DNA from: CAVONB01 sp963697205
GTDB taxonomy: Bacteria; Pseudomonadota; Alphaproteobacteria; Rhizobiales; Hyphomicrobiaceae
Direction: 5' to 3'
NCBI GenBank assembly: GCA_963697205.1
Contig: CAVONB010000016.1
Location: 1-64,000, forward strand
Length of the DNA: 64,000 bases
The number at the start of each line of letters is the position of its first letter. Position 1 is the first letter of the stretch. The notes under the pieces were generated by a model, which had not been told where the DNA came from, made no database searches, and was given only the letters and a program-made list of their open reading frames with translations. Positions 53,923 to 62,573 of this stretch are shown in pieces. A program made the translations under genes and the position numbers.

Positions 53923-55140
53923 ATGCTTGACGTTGTCGTTGTTGGAACAGGACCGACGGGGCTCGCTGCAGCCCTTGCTTTGGCGCGATTCGGAGCTCGG
54001 GTAACGCTGGTTGGTCCGGAGCCGCGGTCGTCGGATCCCCGCACGGCGGCTTTGTTCGCCGGCAGCATCAACCTCTTGAAACATTTGGGCGTGTGGGAGG
54101 GTGTGGCGACGTCATCTGCACCGATCCGGGCGATCCGGATCGTCGACGCGATGGGTGGTCTGCTAAGGGCGCCCGAAGCGCTGTTTGCGGCAGGGGATGC
54201 CGAGGGGGAGACGGCGGCTGAAGGGGTGCTGGGCTTCAACGTGCCGAACGGGCCGCTGGCGGGCGTGCTGGCAGCGGCGGCGGAGGGTTGCCCGGCGATC
54301 GACTGGTCGCACCGGGTGGAGGTGACGGGGCTTGCGTTGGGGGCCTCGGGGGCGGCGCTAACACTTGCCGACGGCACGCGCCTGACCGCGGGGCTGGTGG
54401 TGGCGGCTGATGGACGGCACTCGGTCTGCCGCACTGGGGCCGGCGTCACGGTGCGCCGGTGGCACCACGACCAGGCGGCGCTGGTCTCGAACTTCACGCA
54501 TTCGCGCGCGCATGGGGACGTTTCGACCGAGTTGCATCGACCTGCCGGCCCCCTGACCGTGGTGCCATTGCCTGGGCGGGCCTCGAGCCTCGTTTGGGTG
54601 GATCGGCCCGACGTCGTGGCACGTCTCGCGGAAGCCGACGCCGGGATATTTCAAGCCGAGCTGGAGCGGCATCTAGGTGGTCTGCTCGGTGTCGTGCGGG
54701 AGGTCGGGGCGCGGCACGGCTTTGCGTTGTCGGGGCTGACGGCTGCCCGCTTCGGAGCGAACCGGGTGGCGCTGGTCGGCGAGGCGGGGCACGTCTTCCC
54801 GCCGATCGGTGCGCAAGGCTTGAACCTGGGCTTGCGGGACGCGGCGGTGCTGGCCGACGTCGCGGGGCCGGCGCTAGCGGCGGGAGGGGATCGAGACGGC
54901 GGCTCCGATGACGTGCTGGCGGCCTACGATGCGGCGCGGCAGGGGGACGTAGCGACGCGCACGGCGGGTGTCACCGCGCTCGGGCTGTCGCTGACCTCGG
55001 GGCTGCTGCCGGTGGCGCTCGGGCGGGGCTTGGGGTTGCACGTGCTGACGCGGCTGCCAGGGCTCAGACGGCGGCTGATCGCGGAAGGTCTGATGCCGGG
55101 GAACGTCCACCCCACACTGATGGCGCGACCGCAGGCTTGA
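53923..55140 (+). CDS. UbiH/UbiF-family FAD-dependent monooxygenase
   Basis: This 405-residue flavoprotein has the N-terminal dinucleotide fold VVVVGTGPTGLAAALALARFG, the mid motif LVVAADGRHSVCR (DG fingerprint) and the second FAD motif RVALVGEAGHVFPPIGAQGLNLGLRDA, which is diagnostic of the UbiH/UbiF/VisC/Coq6 group. It probably hydroxylates the ring of a ubiquinone precursor. The usual GD in the last motif is GE here. ATG 53923 is used; GTG 53917 is an alternative. It starts the visibly more GC-rich right-hand part of the window. Confidence 0.88.
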   Translation: MLDVVVVGTGPTGLAAALALARFGARVTLVGPEPRSSDPRTAALFAGSINLLKHLGVWEGVATSSAPIRAIRIVDAMGGLLRAPEALFAAGDAEGETAAEGVLGFNVPNGPLAGVLAAAAEGCPAIDWSHRVEVTGLALGASGAALTLADGTRLTAGLVVAADGRHSVCRTGAGVTVRRWHHDQAALVSNFTHSRAHGDVSTELHRPAGPLTVVPLPGRASSLVWVDRPDVVARLAEADAGIFQAELERHLGGLLGVVREVGARHGFALSGLTAARFGANRVALVGEAGHVFPPIGAQGLNLGLRDAAVLADVAGPALAAGGDRDGGSDDVLAAYDAARQGDVATRTAGVTALGLSLTSGLLPVALGRGLGLHVLTRLPGLRRRLIAEGLMPGNVHPTLMARPQA

Positions 55141-55294
55141 CGGGGCGCGCGGAGGCGGACAAAGAGCGCCAGTGGCGGCGTCGAAGACGGGGCCGGCGTG
55201 ACGCCACCGGGGCCGGAACCTGGCGCGGCCCCGCAGCCCTCCCCTTGCCCCTGCCTCAGCCTTGCGCACCCGCCTTGCACGACACCCGGCACCG

Positions 55295-56212
55295 ATGAAC
55301 CAGCCCTCGTTCCTTCGCGACATCCAGTTCCGCCTCGAGTACGCGCTGCTGCGGCTCGTGGTGGGGGTCGTGCGGGCGTTTCCGCTGGAGTGGGCGACGG
55401 CGATCTCGGCCAAGGCGTGGGTTCTGCTGGCGCCGATCGTCAATCCCAAGCGGCACCAGCGGGCGCTCGACAACCTCGCCATCGCGTTTCCGTCGATGCC
55501 GGTGGCCGAGCGACATGCGATCGCGCGGGCGCACTGGGAGAACCTGGGGCGCGTGATGGCCGAGACGATGCAGATCGACCGGCTGGCGAAGGATCCCTCG
55601 CGGATCGAGATCGCGACCCAGGAAGTGTTCGCGCGCTACAAGGACAAGCTCGGGCCGGCGGTGGGCGTGTCGCTGCACATGGGCAACTGGGAGCTGGCGG
55701 TGTGGCCGCTGACGGTGGCGGGCGCAAATCCGGCGGCGGTCTACCGGTCGGTCAACAACCCCTATGTCGACCAGTACCTGCGCGACCAGCGCCGGGATCT
55801 GTATCCGGGCGGGTTGTTCGGGCGGGGCCGCGTCGAGGGCGATCATGGCGACACGCAGCGCACGGCGCGGATCATCACGGATTTCGTGCGGCGCGGGGGA
55901 CGGCTGGGGCTCGTGTGCGACCTCTACGACCGGACCGGCATCGAGGTGGCGTTCTTCGGTCAGCCCGCGCGGACGCAGGCGATCGCGGGAATGATCGCCA
56001 GGCGCGTGGGGGCGCGGATCTGGATGTCGCGGTGCGTGCGGATCGGGCGCTCCAGCCGGTTCCGGATCGAGATCAAGGAGCTCAGGGTGCCGCGCACGGA
56101 CAACCAGGCGGAGGACGTCCGCTGGATCATGACCGAGATGCAAAAACAGTTCGAGGCGTGGGTGCGCGAGGTGCCGGAGCAGTGGATGTGGTCGAACCGG
56201 CGCTGGAGCTGA
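55295..56212 (+). CDS. LpxL/HtrB-like lipid A or lysophospholipid acyltransferase
   Basis: This 305-residue protein has an N-terminal hydrophobic helix (residues ~12-32) and the HtrB family pattern: NPKRHQRALDNLAIAFP, ARAHWENLGRVMAETM, the catalytic HxxxxxE-type motif SLHMGNWELAVWPL, LVCDLYDRTGIEVAFFG and the ending EQWMWSNRRW (QWxWxHRRW-like). It adds a secondary acyl chain to lipid A precursor at the inner membrane. The start has no clear ribosome-binding site; a longer TTG-started frame begins at 55262. It lies 154 bases after the UbiH-like gene. Confidence 0.86.
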   Translation: MNQPSFLRDIQFRLEYALLRLVVGVVRAFPLEWATAISAKAWVLLAPIVNPKRHQRALDNLAIAFPSMPVAERHAIARAHWENLGRVMAETMQIDRLAKDPSRIEIATQEVFARYKDKLGPAVGVSLHMGNWELAVWPLTVAGANPAAVYRSVNNPYVDQYLRDQRRDLYPGGLFGRGRVEGDHGDTQRTARIITDFVRRGGRLGLVCDLYDRTGIEVAFFGQPARTQAIAGMIARRVGARIWMSRCVRIGRSSRFRIEIKELRVPRTDNQAEDVRWIMTEMQKQFEAWVREVPEQWMWSNRRWS

Positions 56213-56239
56213 GGGGGCGGGCGCGGCGTTCGTCCTGCG

Positions 56240-57550
56240 TCACGGGCCGCCGAAGGCCTGGCGCGGCAGGTAGGTGACGAGGTCGGGCACCAGCGTGATC
56301 AGCGCGATGACGCCAAGCGCTGCCAGAAAGAACGGCAGCACGCCCTTGAAGATCTCCGTCAGGGGCACGTCGGGCGCGACCTTCGCCATCACATAGACGT
56401 TGACGCCGATGGGCGGCGTGATGGCGGCGAGTTCGCTCATCATGATGACGTAGATCCCGAACCACACGGGATCGAGCCCGTGCTGGACGATGACGGGGAA
56501 GACGAATGGCACGGTCAGGATCAGCATGGCCCAGATGTCGAGCACCATGCCGAGCAGGATGTACATGACCGTGAACATCGCGATCAGCATGAGGGGGCTG
56601 AGGCCCAGCCCGCCGATCAAATCGATGATGGTCGACGTCAGGTTGGTCAGGACGACGAACCGGCCCAGCACGTGGCCGCCGACGACGATCAGGAAGATCA
56701 TGGCGGTCGTGTGCATGGTGGACATCAGCGCGTCACGGATCGCAACGAGCGTCAGGCGGCGCATGGCGAGGGCGACGACGATCACGCCGGCGACGCCGAT
56801 GGCGGCGGCTTCGGAGGGATCGAACGCACCGCCGTAGATGCCGCCGATGATGAGGCCGAAAATGAACAGGATCGGCAGCAGGCGCGACAGCGAGGCGATG
56901 CGCTCGCCCCACGTGAAATGCTCGCCGACGGGGCCGAGCTTGGGGTTGATGAGGCACATCACGAGGATGACGACGGAGAACGCCGCCGTCATGATGAGGC
57001 CGGGAATGATGCCCGCAATGAAGAGTGCGGCGACCGAGGTCTCCGTCCAGAAGCCGTAGGCGATCAGGAAGATCGAAGGCGGGATCAGGATTCCGAGCGT
57101 GCCAGCGGACGCGATGGATCCAGCCGCGAGGCGATTGGAGTACTGGTACTTGCGCATCTGCGGCATGCAGATGGGGCCGAGCGTGGCCACGGCCGTGGCG
57201 CTGCCGCCCGACACCGCGCCGAAGCCGGCGCAGGCATTCACGGATGCGATGGCGAGGCCGCCGGGCATGCGGCCGATCCACTTGTAGACGCAGTCGTACA
57301 GATCGGCGGCGATGCCCGTCTTGTGCACCAGCTGGCCCATCAACAGGTAGAGCGGGATCGCGGTGAGCACGAAGTTCGTGCCGTTGTCATAGAGGTTCAT
57401 GACGACCTGGGCCTCGGCCGTCGGCAACCCGCCGATCATCCAAAGGCCCGCGGCGCCCACCGCGAGCAGCGACATGCCGATCGGCACGCCGAGCGCGATG
57501 ATGATGAGCATGACGACGAGGTAGAGCGTGCCGGCGAGAATTGGATCCAT
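56240..57550 (-). CDS. dctM: TRAP transporter large permease (DctM type)
   Basis: This 436-residue inner-membrane protein has about 12 hydrophobic segments: LGVPIGMSLLAVGAAGLWM, FVLTAIPLYLLMGQLVHKTG, GFGAVSGGSATAVATLGP, GSIASAGTLGILIPPSIFLIAYG and TPPIGVNVYVMAKVAPDVPL. It is the substrate-translocating unit of a tripartite ATP-independent periplasmic transporter. Its ATG overlaps the DctQ stop (TGATG). The C-terminus ends shortly after VTYLPRQAFGG. It converges on the LpxL-like gene. Confidence 0.93.
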   Translation of the reverse strand: MDPILAGTLYLVVMLIIIALGVPIGMSLLAVGAAGLWMIGGLPTAEAQVVMNLYDNGTNFVLTAIPLYLLMGQLVHKTGIAADLYDCVYKWIGRMPGGLAIASVNACAGFGAVSGGSATAVATLGPICMPQMRKYQYSNRLAAGSIASAGTLGILIPPSIFLIAYGFWTETSVAALFIAGIIPGLIMTAAFSVVILVMCLINPKLGPVGEHFTWGERIASLSRLLPILFIFGLIIGGIYGGAFDPSEAAAIGVAGVIVVALAMRRLTLVAIRDALMSTMHTTAMIFLIVVGGHVLGRFVVLTNLTSTIIDLIGGLGLSPLMLIAMFTVMYILLGMVLDIWAMLILTVPFVFPVIVQHGLDPVWFGIYVIMMSELAAITPPIGVNVYVMAKVAPDVPLTEIFKGVLPFFLAALGVIALITLVPDLVTYLPRQAFGGP

Positions 57551-58074
57551 CACTCGACCTCGAAATGATGATGCTCGTCCTCGACCTCGGTGCGCCGGCC
57601 CCGCAGGACGTCGATGCCGCGCAGCAGGAAGAAGAGGACGAAGAGGACGGCCACCAGGGCGATGACCGCATAGAAGATCCACTGCGGCACGTGCAGGTAC
57701 TGTGTGACCTGGGCGATGCCATGCAGGAAGTGGGCTTCCTCGGACGCCTTGCGGGCGACAAGGGCGAAGGTGCCCACGGCGAGGATGCAATAGATCAGGG
57801 TGACGATCCGCTTACCCGCGTCGGGCAGTACGCGGTAGACGAGATCCATGCGGATATGCGCGCCGTTGCGGAACGCTTCGACGAGGCCCGACAGGAAGAG
57901 CAGCAGCAGCATCAGCGTGGAAGCCTCGAGCCCCCAAGAGAGCGGTGCATTGAAGACGTACCTGAGAACGACGTCGGCCGTCATCATCAAGGTCAGGGCC
58001 GGCAGCAGCACCAGCCCGCCGATCCAGTTCAACACCTTGCCGAAGGCACACACGAAACGGTCGAGGGCGCCCAT
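57550..58074 (-). CDS. dctQ: TRAP transporter small permease (DctQ type)
   Basis: This 174-residue protein has four hydrophobic helices: VLNWIGGLVLLPALTLMMTADVV, then LEASTLMLLLLFLSGLVEAF with the family-typical HIRMDLVYRVLP, IVTLIYCILAVGTFALVARKA, and WIFYAVIALVAVLFVLFFLLRG. It forms the membrane complex with DctM. ATG 58074 has GGAG upstream; 25 additional residues are possible from 58149. It overlaps the large permease gene and lies 113 bases after the binding-protein gene. Confidence 0.88.
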   Translation of the reverse strand: MGALDRFVCAFGKVLNWIGGLVLLPALTLMMTADVVLRYVFNAPLSWGLEASTLMLLLLFLSGLVEAFRNGAHIRMDLVYRVLPDAGKRIVTLIYCILAVGTFALVARKASEEAHFLHGIAQVTQYLHVPQWIFYAVIALVAVLFVLFFLLRGIDVLRGRRTEVEDEHHHFEVE

Positions 58075-58187
58075 GATCGCGTCTCCTGTGGTCTGCGCAG
58101 CGACGAAGGATGGATTCATGACAGACGCCCCGCGGATCCTTCGATCCACGGGACGGCCGTCAGCGAGAGCACATGCTCAGTGCGCGC

Positions 58188-59399
58188 TTAGAGCCCCGGA
58201 TAGGTCTTCGGCGGATTGGCCATCGTTTCGGCGAGCAACTCGCCGTAGCTCTTGGCTTTCAGCTTTTCGACCTCGGCCTTGATGTCGGCGATCAGCTGCT
58301 TGGCGGGCAGGCCCTTGGCTTCGGTGTCCTTGATGTAGTTCTCGGTGACACCGGCGTAGGCGGCCTCCCACTTCTTCCACTCGTCGGGCGCGATGGTGTG
58401 GAACTTCATGCCCTTCTTCTTGAAGCGATCGCGCGCCTTGACGCCGGCGAGGTGGAACTCGACCTGCGTCATTGCCTGGAAGTAGGCGACGTTCCAAGCG
58501 TTGAGGACCGCCTTCAGGTCGGCGGGCAGCTTCTCGAACGTGCGGCGGTTGAAGCACCACTCGAGCTGCTGGTGGTTGATGTTGGTCTCAGTGCGATCGG
58601 TGGCGACGTCGTCGATCTTGAAGATGACGGAGGCCGCGTCCGAGACGTAGAGGGCGTCGAGGAGGCCGCGCTGCAGGCCCTGCTGGTAATCGCGCGAGCT
58701 CATGTTCACGGTCGAGGCGCCCAAAGCCTGGAAGATGCGCTGATTGATGCCGCCACCGGAGCGGATCTTCTTACCCTTCAGGTCCTCAAGCTTGGTCAGC
58801 GGCTGCTTGCCCATGAGATTGAAGGAGGAGCCGGCGTAATAGCCGCCATTCAGAACGCCCTGCTTTTCGAACTCGGCGGCGAAATACTTGCGGTGCAGAC
58901 GCGAGCTGACGAGTTGCTGGACGGAGCCGTTGGGGAAGAGGCCCGGCAGGCCGAGCGCCTGGGTCAGCGGGAAGTTGGTCGGATTGTAGAAAACGAAGCA
59001 CGGCGACATGTCGGTGATGCCGTTGCGGTTCGCTTCGAAACCTTCCTGGACGTTGTGCACGACGCCGCCGCCACGGAACTCGACCTTGAGCTTGCCGTTC
59101 GACATCTTCTCGAGAACTTTGTGCGCCTTGTCGTTGAATTTGGTGATCGAGGCGACCAGCGGCGTGTGCGTGGACACGCGGATCGTGATGGGATCGCCCG
59201 TGTAGGTGACCTTCGGCGCCTTGTAGTCGGTCAGCTTGCCGTCGGCCCAGTCGAGCGCCATCTTGAAGGTCTTTTCAGCCTCCGGGATGGCGTCGGGCAC
59301 GGCCTGGGCGTGTGCGGCAGCCGGCAGCGCGGCGAGAAGCGCGGTGGCCCCCAGCCAGCGGGCTGCGCGCACCGCACGCGGTTTGAAAGTCCTGGTCAT
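58188..59399 (-). CDS. dctP: TRAP transporter solute-binding protein (DctP type)
   Basis: This 403-residue exported protein has a twin-basic-like N-terminus and signal peptide (ending AHA, ~residue 31). The DctP fold follows: ITIRVSTHTPLVASITKFND, VEFRGGGVVHNVQEGFEANRNG, LEDLKGKKIRSGGGINQRIFQALGASTVNMSSRDYQQGLQRGLLDA (read in parts), and KKKGMKFHTIAPDEWKKWE. The central Arg that binds carboxylate ligands should lie in KIRSGGG. The ligand is an organic acid, not further resolved. GGGGAAA precedes the ATG. First gene of dctPQM, divergent from the CoA lyase gene. Confidence 0.9.
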   Translation of the reverse strand: MTRTFKPRAVRAARWLGATALLAALPAAAHAQAVPDAIPEAEKTFKMALDWADGKLTDYKAPKVTYTGDPITIRVSTHTPLVASITKFNDKAHKVLEKMSNGKLKVEFRGGGVVHNVQEGFEANRNGITDMSPCFVFYNPTNFPLTQALGLPGLFPNGSVQQLVSSRLHRKYFAAEFEKQGVLNGGYYAGSSFNLMGKQPLTKLEDLKGKKIRSGGGINQRIFQALGASTVNMSSRDYQQGLQRGLLDALYVSDAASVIFKIDDVATDRTETNINHQQLEWCFNRRTFEKLPADLKAVLNAWNVAYFQAMTQVEFHLAGVKARDRFKKKGMKFHTIAPDEWKKWEAAYAGVTENYIKDTEAKGLPAKQLIADIKAEVEKLKAKSYGELLAETMANPPKTYPGL

Positions 59400-59661
59400 C
59401 GGCGTTTCCCCTTTCAATGGCCGCGCCGGCGGCCGGGGCGGGACCGGTCGAGCCGTTCACCCCGTCATCGGCGTCGTGCCGGGCCCCGTTGCCCGGGACC
59501 CTTCGTTGCCGGGTATCGATAACAGCGCGGGGGACGGGGAGCAACAACGCGGGGGACATCCCGGCGGTGTGGGCGCCGCCGCCGAGCCGTGGCGGCGTTG
59601 ACAGCCCATCGGGCGCCCCTACAGTGCAGTGCAACACGCCATGAGGGGTCCTTCCATCGCC

Positions 59662-60717
59662 ATGTCGGCCATCCGCACGCCCGCCAAGCACTTCGCCCCG
59701 CTCGCTATCGGGGCGCCCGAGCCGTTTCGGGCGCTACCGGTCCGGCTGGAGCGCATGATCCACTTCGTGCCGCCGCACAACGCGAAGATCCGGTCGAAGA
59801 TCAAGGAGATCGCCGGGCAGGTGGACGTGGTACTGGGCAATCTGGAGGACGCTATCCCGGCGGACCAGAAGGAGGCCGCGCGACAGGGCTTCATCGCGAT
59901 GGCGCGGGAGACGGATTTCGGGGCGAGCGGCCTTTGGACCCGCATCAACTGCCTCAACTCGCCGTGGGCGCTCGACGACGTAATCGAGATCGTCGGTGCG
60001 GTCGGCAACAAGCTCGACGTGATCATGCTGCCGAAGGTCGAGGGTCCCTGGGACATTCACTATCTCGACCAGTTGCTGGCGCAGCTCGAGGCGCGCCACG
60101 GCGTGGACAAGCCGATCCTGATCCACGCCATTCTGGAGACGGCAGAGGGGGTCAAGAACGTCGCCGATATTGCGGCCGCCTCGCCGCGCATGCACGGGAT
60201 GAGCCTCGGTCCGGCCGATCTGGCGGCGTCACGGGGCATGAAGACGACGCGCGTGGGCGGCGGGCATCCCGACTACGGCGTGCTGGGCGATGCAGGGGCT
60301 GATCCCGCCGCCAGACGCTCGTTTGCACAGCAGGACCTGTGGCACTACACGGTTGGCCGGATGGTGGATGCCTGTCTCAGCTACGGGTTGAAGCCATTCT
60401 ACGGCCCGTTCGGCGATTTCTCCGACCCCGCCGCATGCGAATCCCAGTTTCGCAACGCGTTCCTGCAAGGGTGCCTTGGCGCCTGGTCGCTGCATCCGTC
60501 TCAGATCGACATCGCCAAGCGCGTTTTCAGTCCCGACGCGGCGGAGGTTGCCTTCGCGCGGCGCATCCTGGAGGCGATGCCGGACGGGACCGGGGCTGTG
60601 ATGATCGACGGAAAGATGCAGGACGACGCCACCTGGAAGCAGGCCAAGGTGATCGTCGATCTGGCGCGGCTCGTGGCGTCCAAGGATCCGGCGCTGGCTA
60701 GGGTGTATGGGCTGTGA
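59662..60717 (+). CDS. HpcH/HpaI-family CoA ester lyase (malyl/citramalyl-CoA lyase-like)
   Basis: This 351-residue enzyme has the motifs of L-malyl-CoA/beta-methylmalyl-CoA lyases: VDVVLGNLEDAIPADQKEAA (normally NLEDSV), TRINCLNSPWALDDVIEI, VIMLPKVEGPWDIHYLD, LIHAILETAEGVKNV, GMSLGPADLAASRGMKTT and GAWSLHPSQIDIAKRVF. It splits a 3-hydroxyacyl-CoA such as malyl-CoA to glyoxylate plus acetyl-CoA, or the reverse. Upstream in-frame ATGs at 59641 and 59629 are possible; 59662 is used because the lyase fold begins soon after. It is divergent from a TRAP system for organic acids. Confidence 0.83.
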   Translation: MSAIRTPAKHFAPLAIGAPEPFRALPVRLERMIHFVPPHNAKIRSKIKEIAGQVDVVLGNLEDAIPADQKEAARQGFIAMARETDFGASGLWTRINCLNSPWALDDVIEIVGAVGNKLDVIMLPKVEGPWDIHYLDQLLAQLEARHGVDKPILIHAILETAEGVKNVADIAAASPRMHGMSLGPADLAASRGMKTTRVGGGHPDYGVLGDAGADPAARRSFAQQDLWHYTVGRMVDACLSYGLKPFYGPFGDFSDPAACESQFRNAFLQGCLGAWSLHPSQIDIAKRVFSPDAAEVAFARRILEAMPDGTGAVMIDGKMQDDATWKQAKVIVDLARLVASKDPALARVYGL

Positions 60718-60817
60718 GAGCGCACGCCGCGGGACTGAGACTTTCGAGTGACGAACGGCGGGCATTCGCTCACAGGTTGTTGACACGGACCGGCCGAACG
60801 CCTGGAATTGGGCCACA

Positions 60818-61189
60818 ATGACAACAACACCGACCAAGCCCCGTCCTCGCGCTCGCAAGCGCAAGTCCCGCCGAGCCAAGTTCAACGTCGGGCAGGTGGT
60901 GCGGCATCGATTCTATCCGTTCCGGGGCGTGATCTTCGATATCGATCCCGTGTTCGACAATACCGAGGAGTGGTGGCTGTCGATCCCCGAAGAGATACGC
61001 CCGCGCAAGGACCAGCCCTACTACCACCTGCTGGCGGAGAACGAGGAGACGGAATACATCGCCTACGTCTCCGAGCAGAACCTGTTGCCGGACAAGACGG
61101 GCAAGCCGGTTCGCCACCCGCAGGTGGCAGAGCTGTTTGCCGAAGAGGAAGACGGCAGCTACCAGCCGCTTTTCCTGCAGCCGCATTGA
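60818..61189 (+). CDS. hspQ: HspQ (YccV-like, hemimethylated-DNA-binding domain) protein
   Basis: This 123-residue cytosolic protein has a basic N-terminal tail, then the YccV/HspQ domain: KFNVGQVVRHRFYPFRGVIFDIDPVFDNTEEWW, QPYYHLLAENEETEYIAYVSEQNLL (read in parts), and HPQVAELF. In E. coli HspQ modulates Lon proteolysis and promotes DnaA turnover. The basic tail is ~20 residues longer than in E. coli. A bidirectional terminator follows 86 bases after its stop. Confidence 0.88.
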   Translation: MTTTPTKPRPRARKRKSRRAKFNVGQVVRHRFYPFRGVIFDIDPVFDNTEEWWLSIPEEIRPRKDQPYYHLLAENEETEYIAYVSEQNLLPDKTGKPVRHPQVAELFAEEEDGSYQPLFLQPH

Positions 61190-61274
61190 TCGCGTGGACG
61201 CGTGCGCGCCTGCGTGGGCCGATGGCGCGCGGGGCCATCACTTCGCCAGCACGCTGATCTGTCAGACGAAAAAC

Positions 61275-61308
61275 GCCGCCCGGCAGACGCCGGGCGGCTT
61301 TGTCGTTT
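61275..61308. terminator. bidirectional terminator between hspQ and the IalB-family gene
   Basis: A perfect 10-bp stem GCCGCCCGGC / GCCGGGCGGC (61275-61284, 61289-61298) with an AGAC loop is flanked by A-rich bases on the left (GAAAAAC) and TTTGTCGTTT on the right. It sits between two convergent genes. Confidence 0.85.
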
Positions 61309-61332
61309 GGTGCCTTGAGACGGTGGCTGGCG

Positions 61333-62199
61333 CTATTTCTTCTGCTGGGCGGGCGCGGCCTTCTGCGCCTCGGCCGCCTTCTGCTGAGCGACAGTGGCGA
61401 GCTCCTTCTGGGCCGCCTGCATCTTCTTGTAGGCCTCGGCGAGCTTGGGATCCTTGGCCAGCTGCTGCTGGCGCTGGACCTCGTACTGCTGCTCGATCTG
61501 CTTCATGAAGTCCCGGCGGGCCTCGGCGTACTTCTTGTTGTCGGTCGGGGGGCCACCGTAGGCCGAGGTGAAGCCGGACAGGGGAACACCCCAGCTGGCG
61601 GGCCGGCCGAGGATGTCGACGGCGCGCACGAGAATGCCCGCGCCCTTCTTCATGTCATCGATGATTTCCTTGGTCGCCTGAACCTCAGCGGTGCAGCCGG
61701 CCGCGTAGCAGTAGGCGTAGTTGAGCTGGGCGATCTTCAGGTTCTTGTCGTCGATCTGCTTGCCACCCAGAGCGCTCTCCCACGTGTTCTTGTCGACGAT
61801 GGCGGCCCGCATCCCGGCCGGGATCACCATGCCCAGCGGCACCATGATCGCGAGCACGTGCTTGTCGCTGCCTTCTGCCTCGCGGATGGCGGCGGAGATG
61901 ACGGGCATGCCGGTGTTGGCGTCCAACTGCTCATGCGTGGTGAGGCAGAGCGTCTTCTCCTGCGAGCCGTCCTTGCCGTCCTTGTCCTTGACGCGGACCT
62001 TTGCCTTCTCGCAGAGCTTGACCCACGGGCTCTGCTGCTGGGCCGCTGCCTGCTTGGCGGGAGCGGCTGCCTTGGCCTTGCCCTGCTGCGCGAGCGCCTG
62101 GCCGCTGGCGAGACCTGCTGCGATCAGAGCCGCGCCTGCGACACGCGCCGCCGCGCGCACGCCACCGCACATGGTGTTCGTCGGCGTAGCTGTGTATGC
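61333..62199 (-). CDS. invasion-associated locus B (IalB) family protein
   Basis: This 288-residue exported protein has a signal peptide (residues ~15-38, ending ALA) and an Ala/Gln/Lys-rich linker. The IalB domain follows: SPWVKLCEKAKVRV, EKTLCLTTHEQLDANTGMPV, VLAIMVPLGMVIPAGMRAAI, QLNYAYCYAAGCTAEVQ, GILVRAVDILGRPASWGVPL. A long coiled-coil-type Gln/Lys/Ala tail ends in AQQKK. IalB was named in Bartonella for erythrocyte invasion, but free-living alphaproteobacteria carry many copies with a general periplasmic role. The four Cys probably form two disulfides. Confidence 0.87.
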   Translation of the reverse strand, partial: AYTATPTNTMCGGVRAAARVAGAALIAAGLASGQALAQQGKAKAAAPAKQAAAQQQSPWVKLCEKAKVRVKDKDGKDGSQEKTLCLTTHEQLDANTGMPVISAAIREAEGSDKHVLAIMVPLGMVIPAGMRAAIVDKNTWESALGGKQIDDKNLKIAQLNYAYCYAAGCTAEVQATKEIIDDMKKGAGILVRAVDILGRPASWGVPLSGFTSAYGGPPTDNKKYAEARRDFMKQIEQQYEVQRQQQLAKDPKLAEAYKKMQAAQKELATVAQQKAAEAQKAAPAQQKK

Positions 62200-62573
62200 C
62201 ATGAAACCTTCGACCTTTCGTTTCGAGCCCGGTCGTCGACCCGGTACCACCATGCGGGCTCAGCCCCTTTGACCCTCGGCGCGACAGTGGTGCGCCGTCG
62301 GCCCGCGTGGAGGCGCCCGCTGAAAGATCGGACGCCCCTGCAACGCGGATCGAGGCCGCACTAAGAGCCCGATTGCGGCAATCGCGTGACCGAGTGTGGC
62401 AGCATCCCCGCGGTCCACCCGAACGCGACGAATCGTTGCAATCTAGCCACGCAGCTCCAGAGTTGCTGGGGTCGGCATGGGGGCGGGTTGCGCGGGCGGC
62501 TGCCACACTGCCTCCTCTTGGGGCACGCATACTGCGCGCCTGCGAAACCCTCGAGCGACCGCGAACACCGACC
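62200..62573. other. divergent intergenic region, 374 bases
   Basis: Lies between the IalB-family gene (minus) and the YejA-like gene (plus) and must hold both promoters. No RNA gene, repeat or clear -35/-10 pair is seen. Confidence 0.4.

Noticed and set aside
56480..57568. A 362-codon plus-strand frame rich in Asp, Glu, His and Arg
   Set aside because: It is the mirror of the DctM membrane helices; composition is typical of antisense shadow, with no domain.
58173..59522. A 449-codon plus-strand open frame antisense to dctP
   Set aside because: The minus-strand frame has a signal peptide, ribosome-binding site and clear DctP motifs. The antisense frame is a product of high GC and codon bias.
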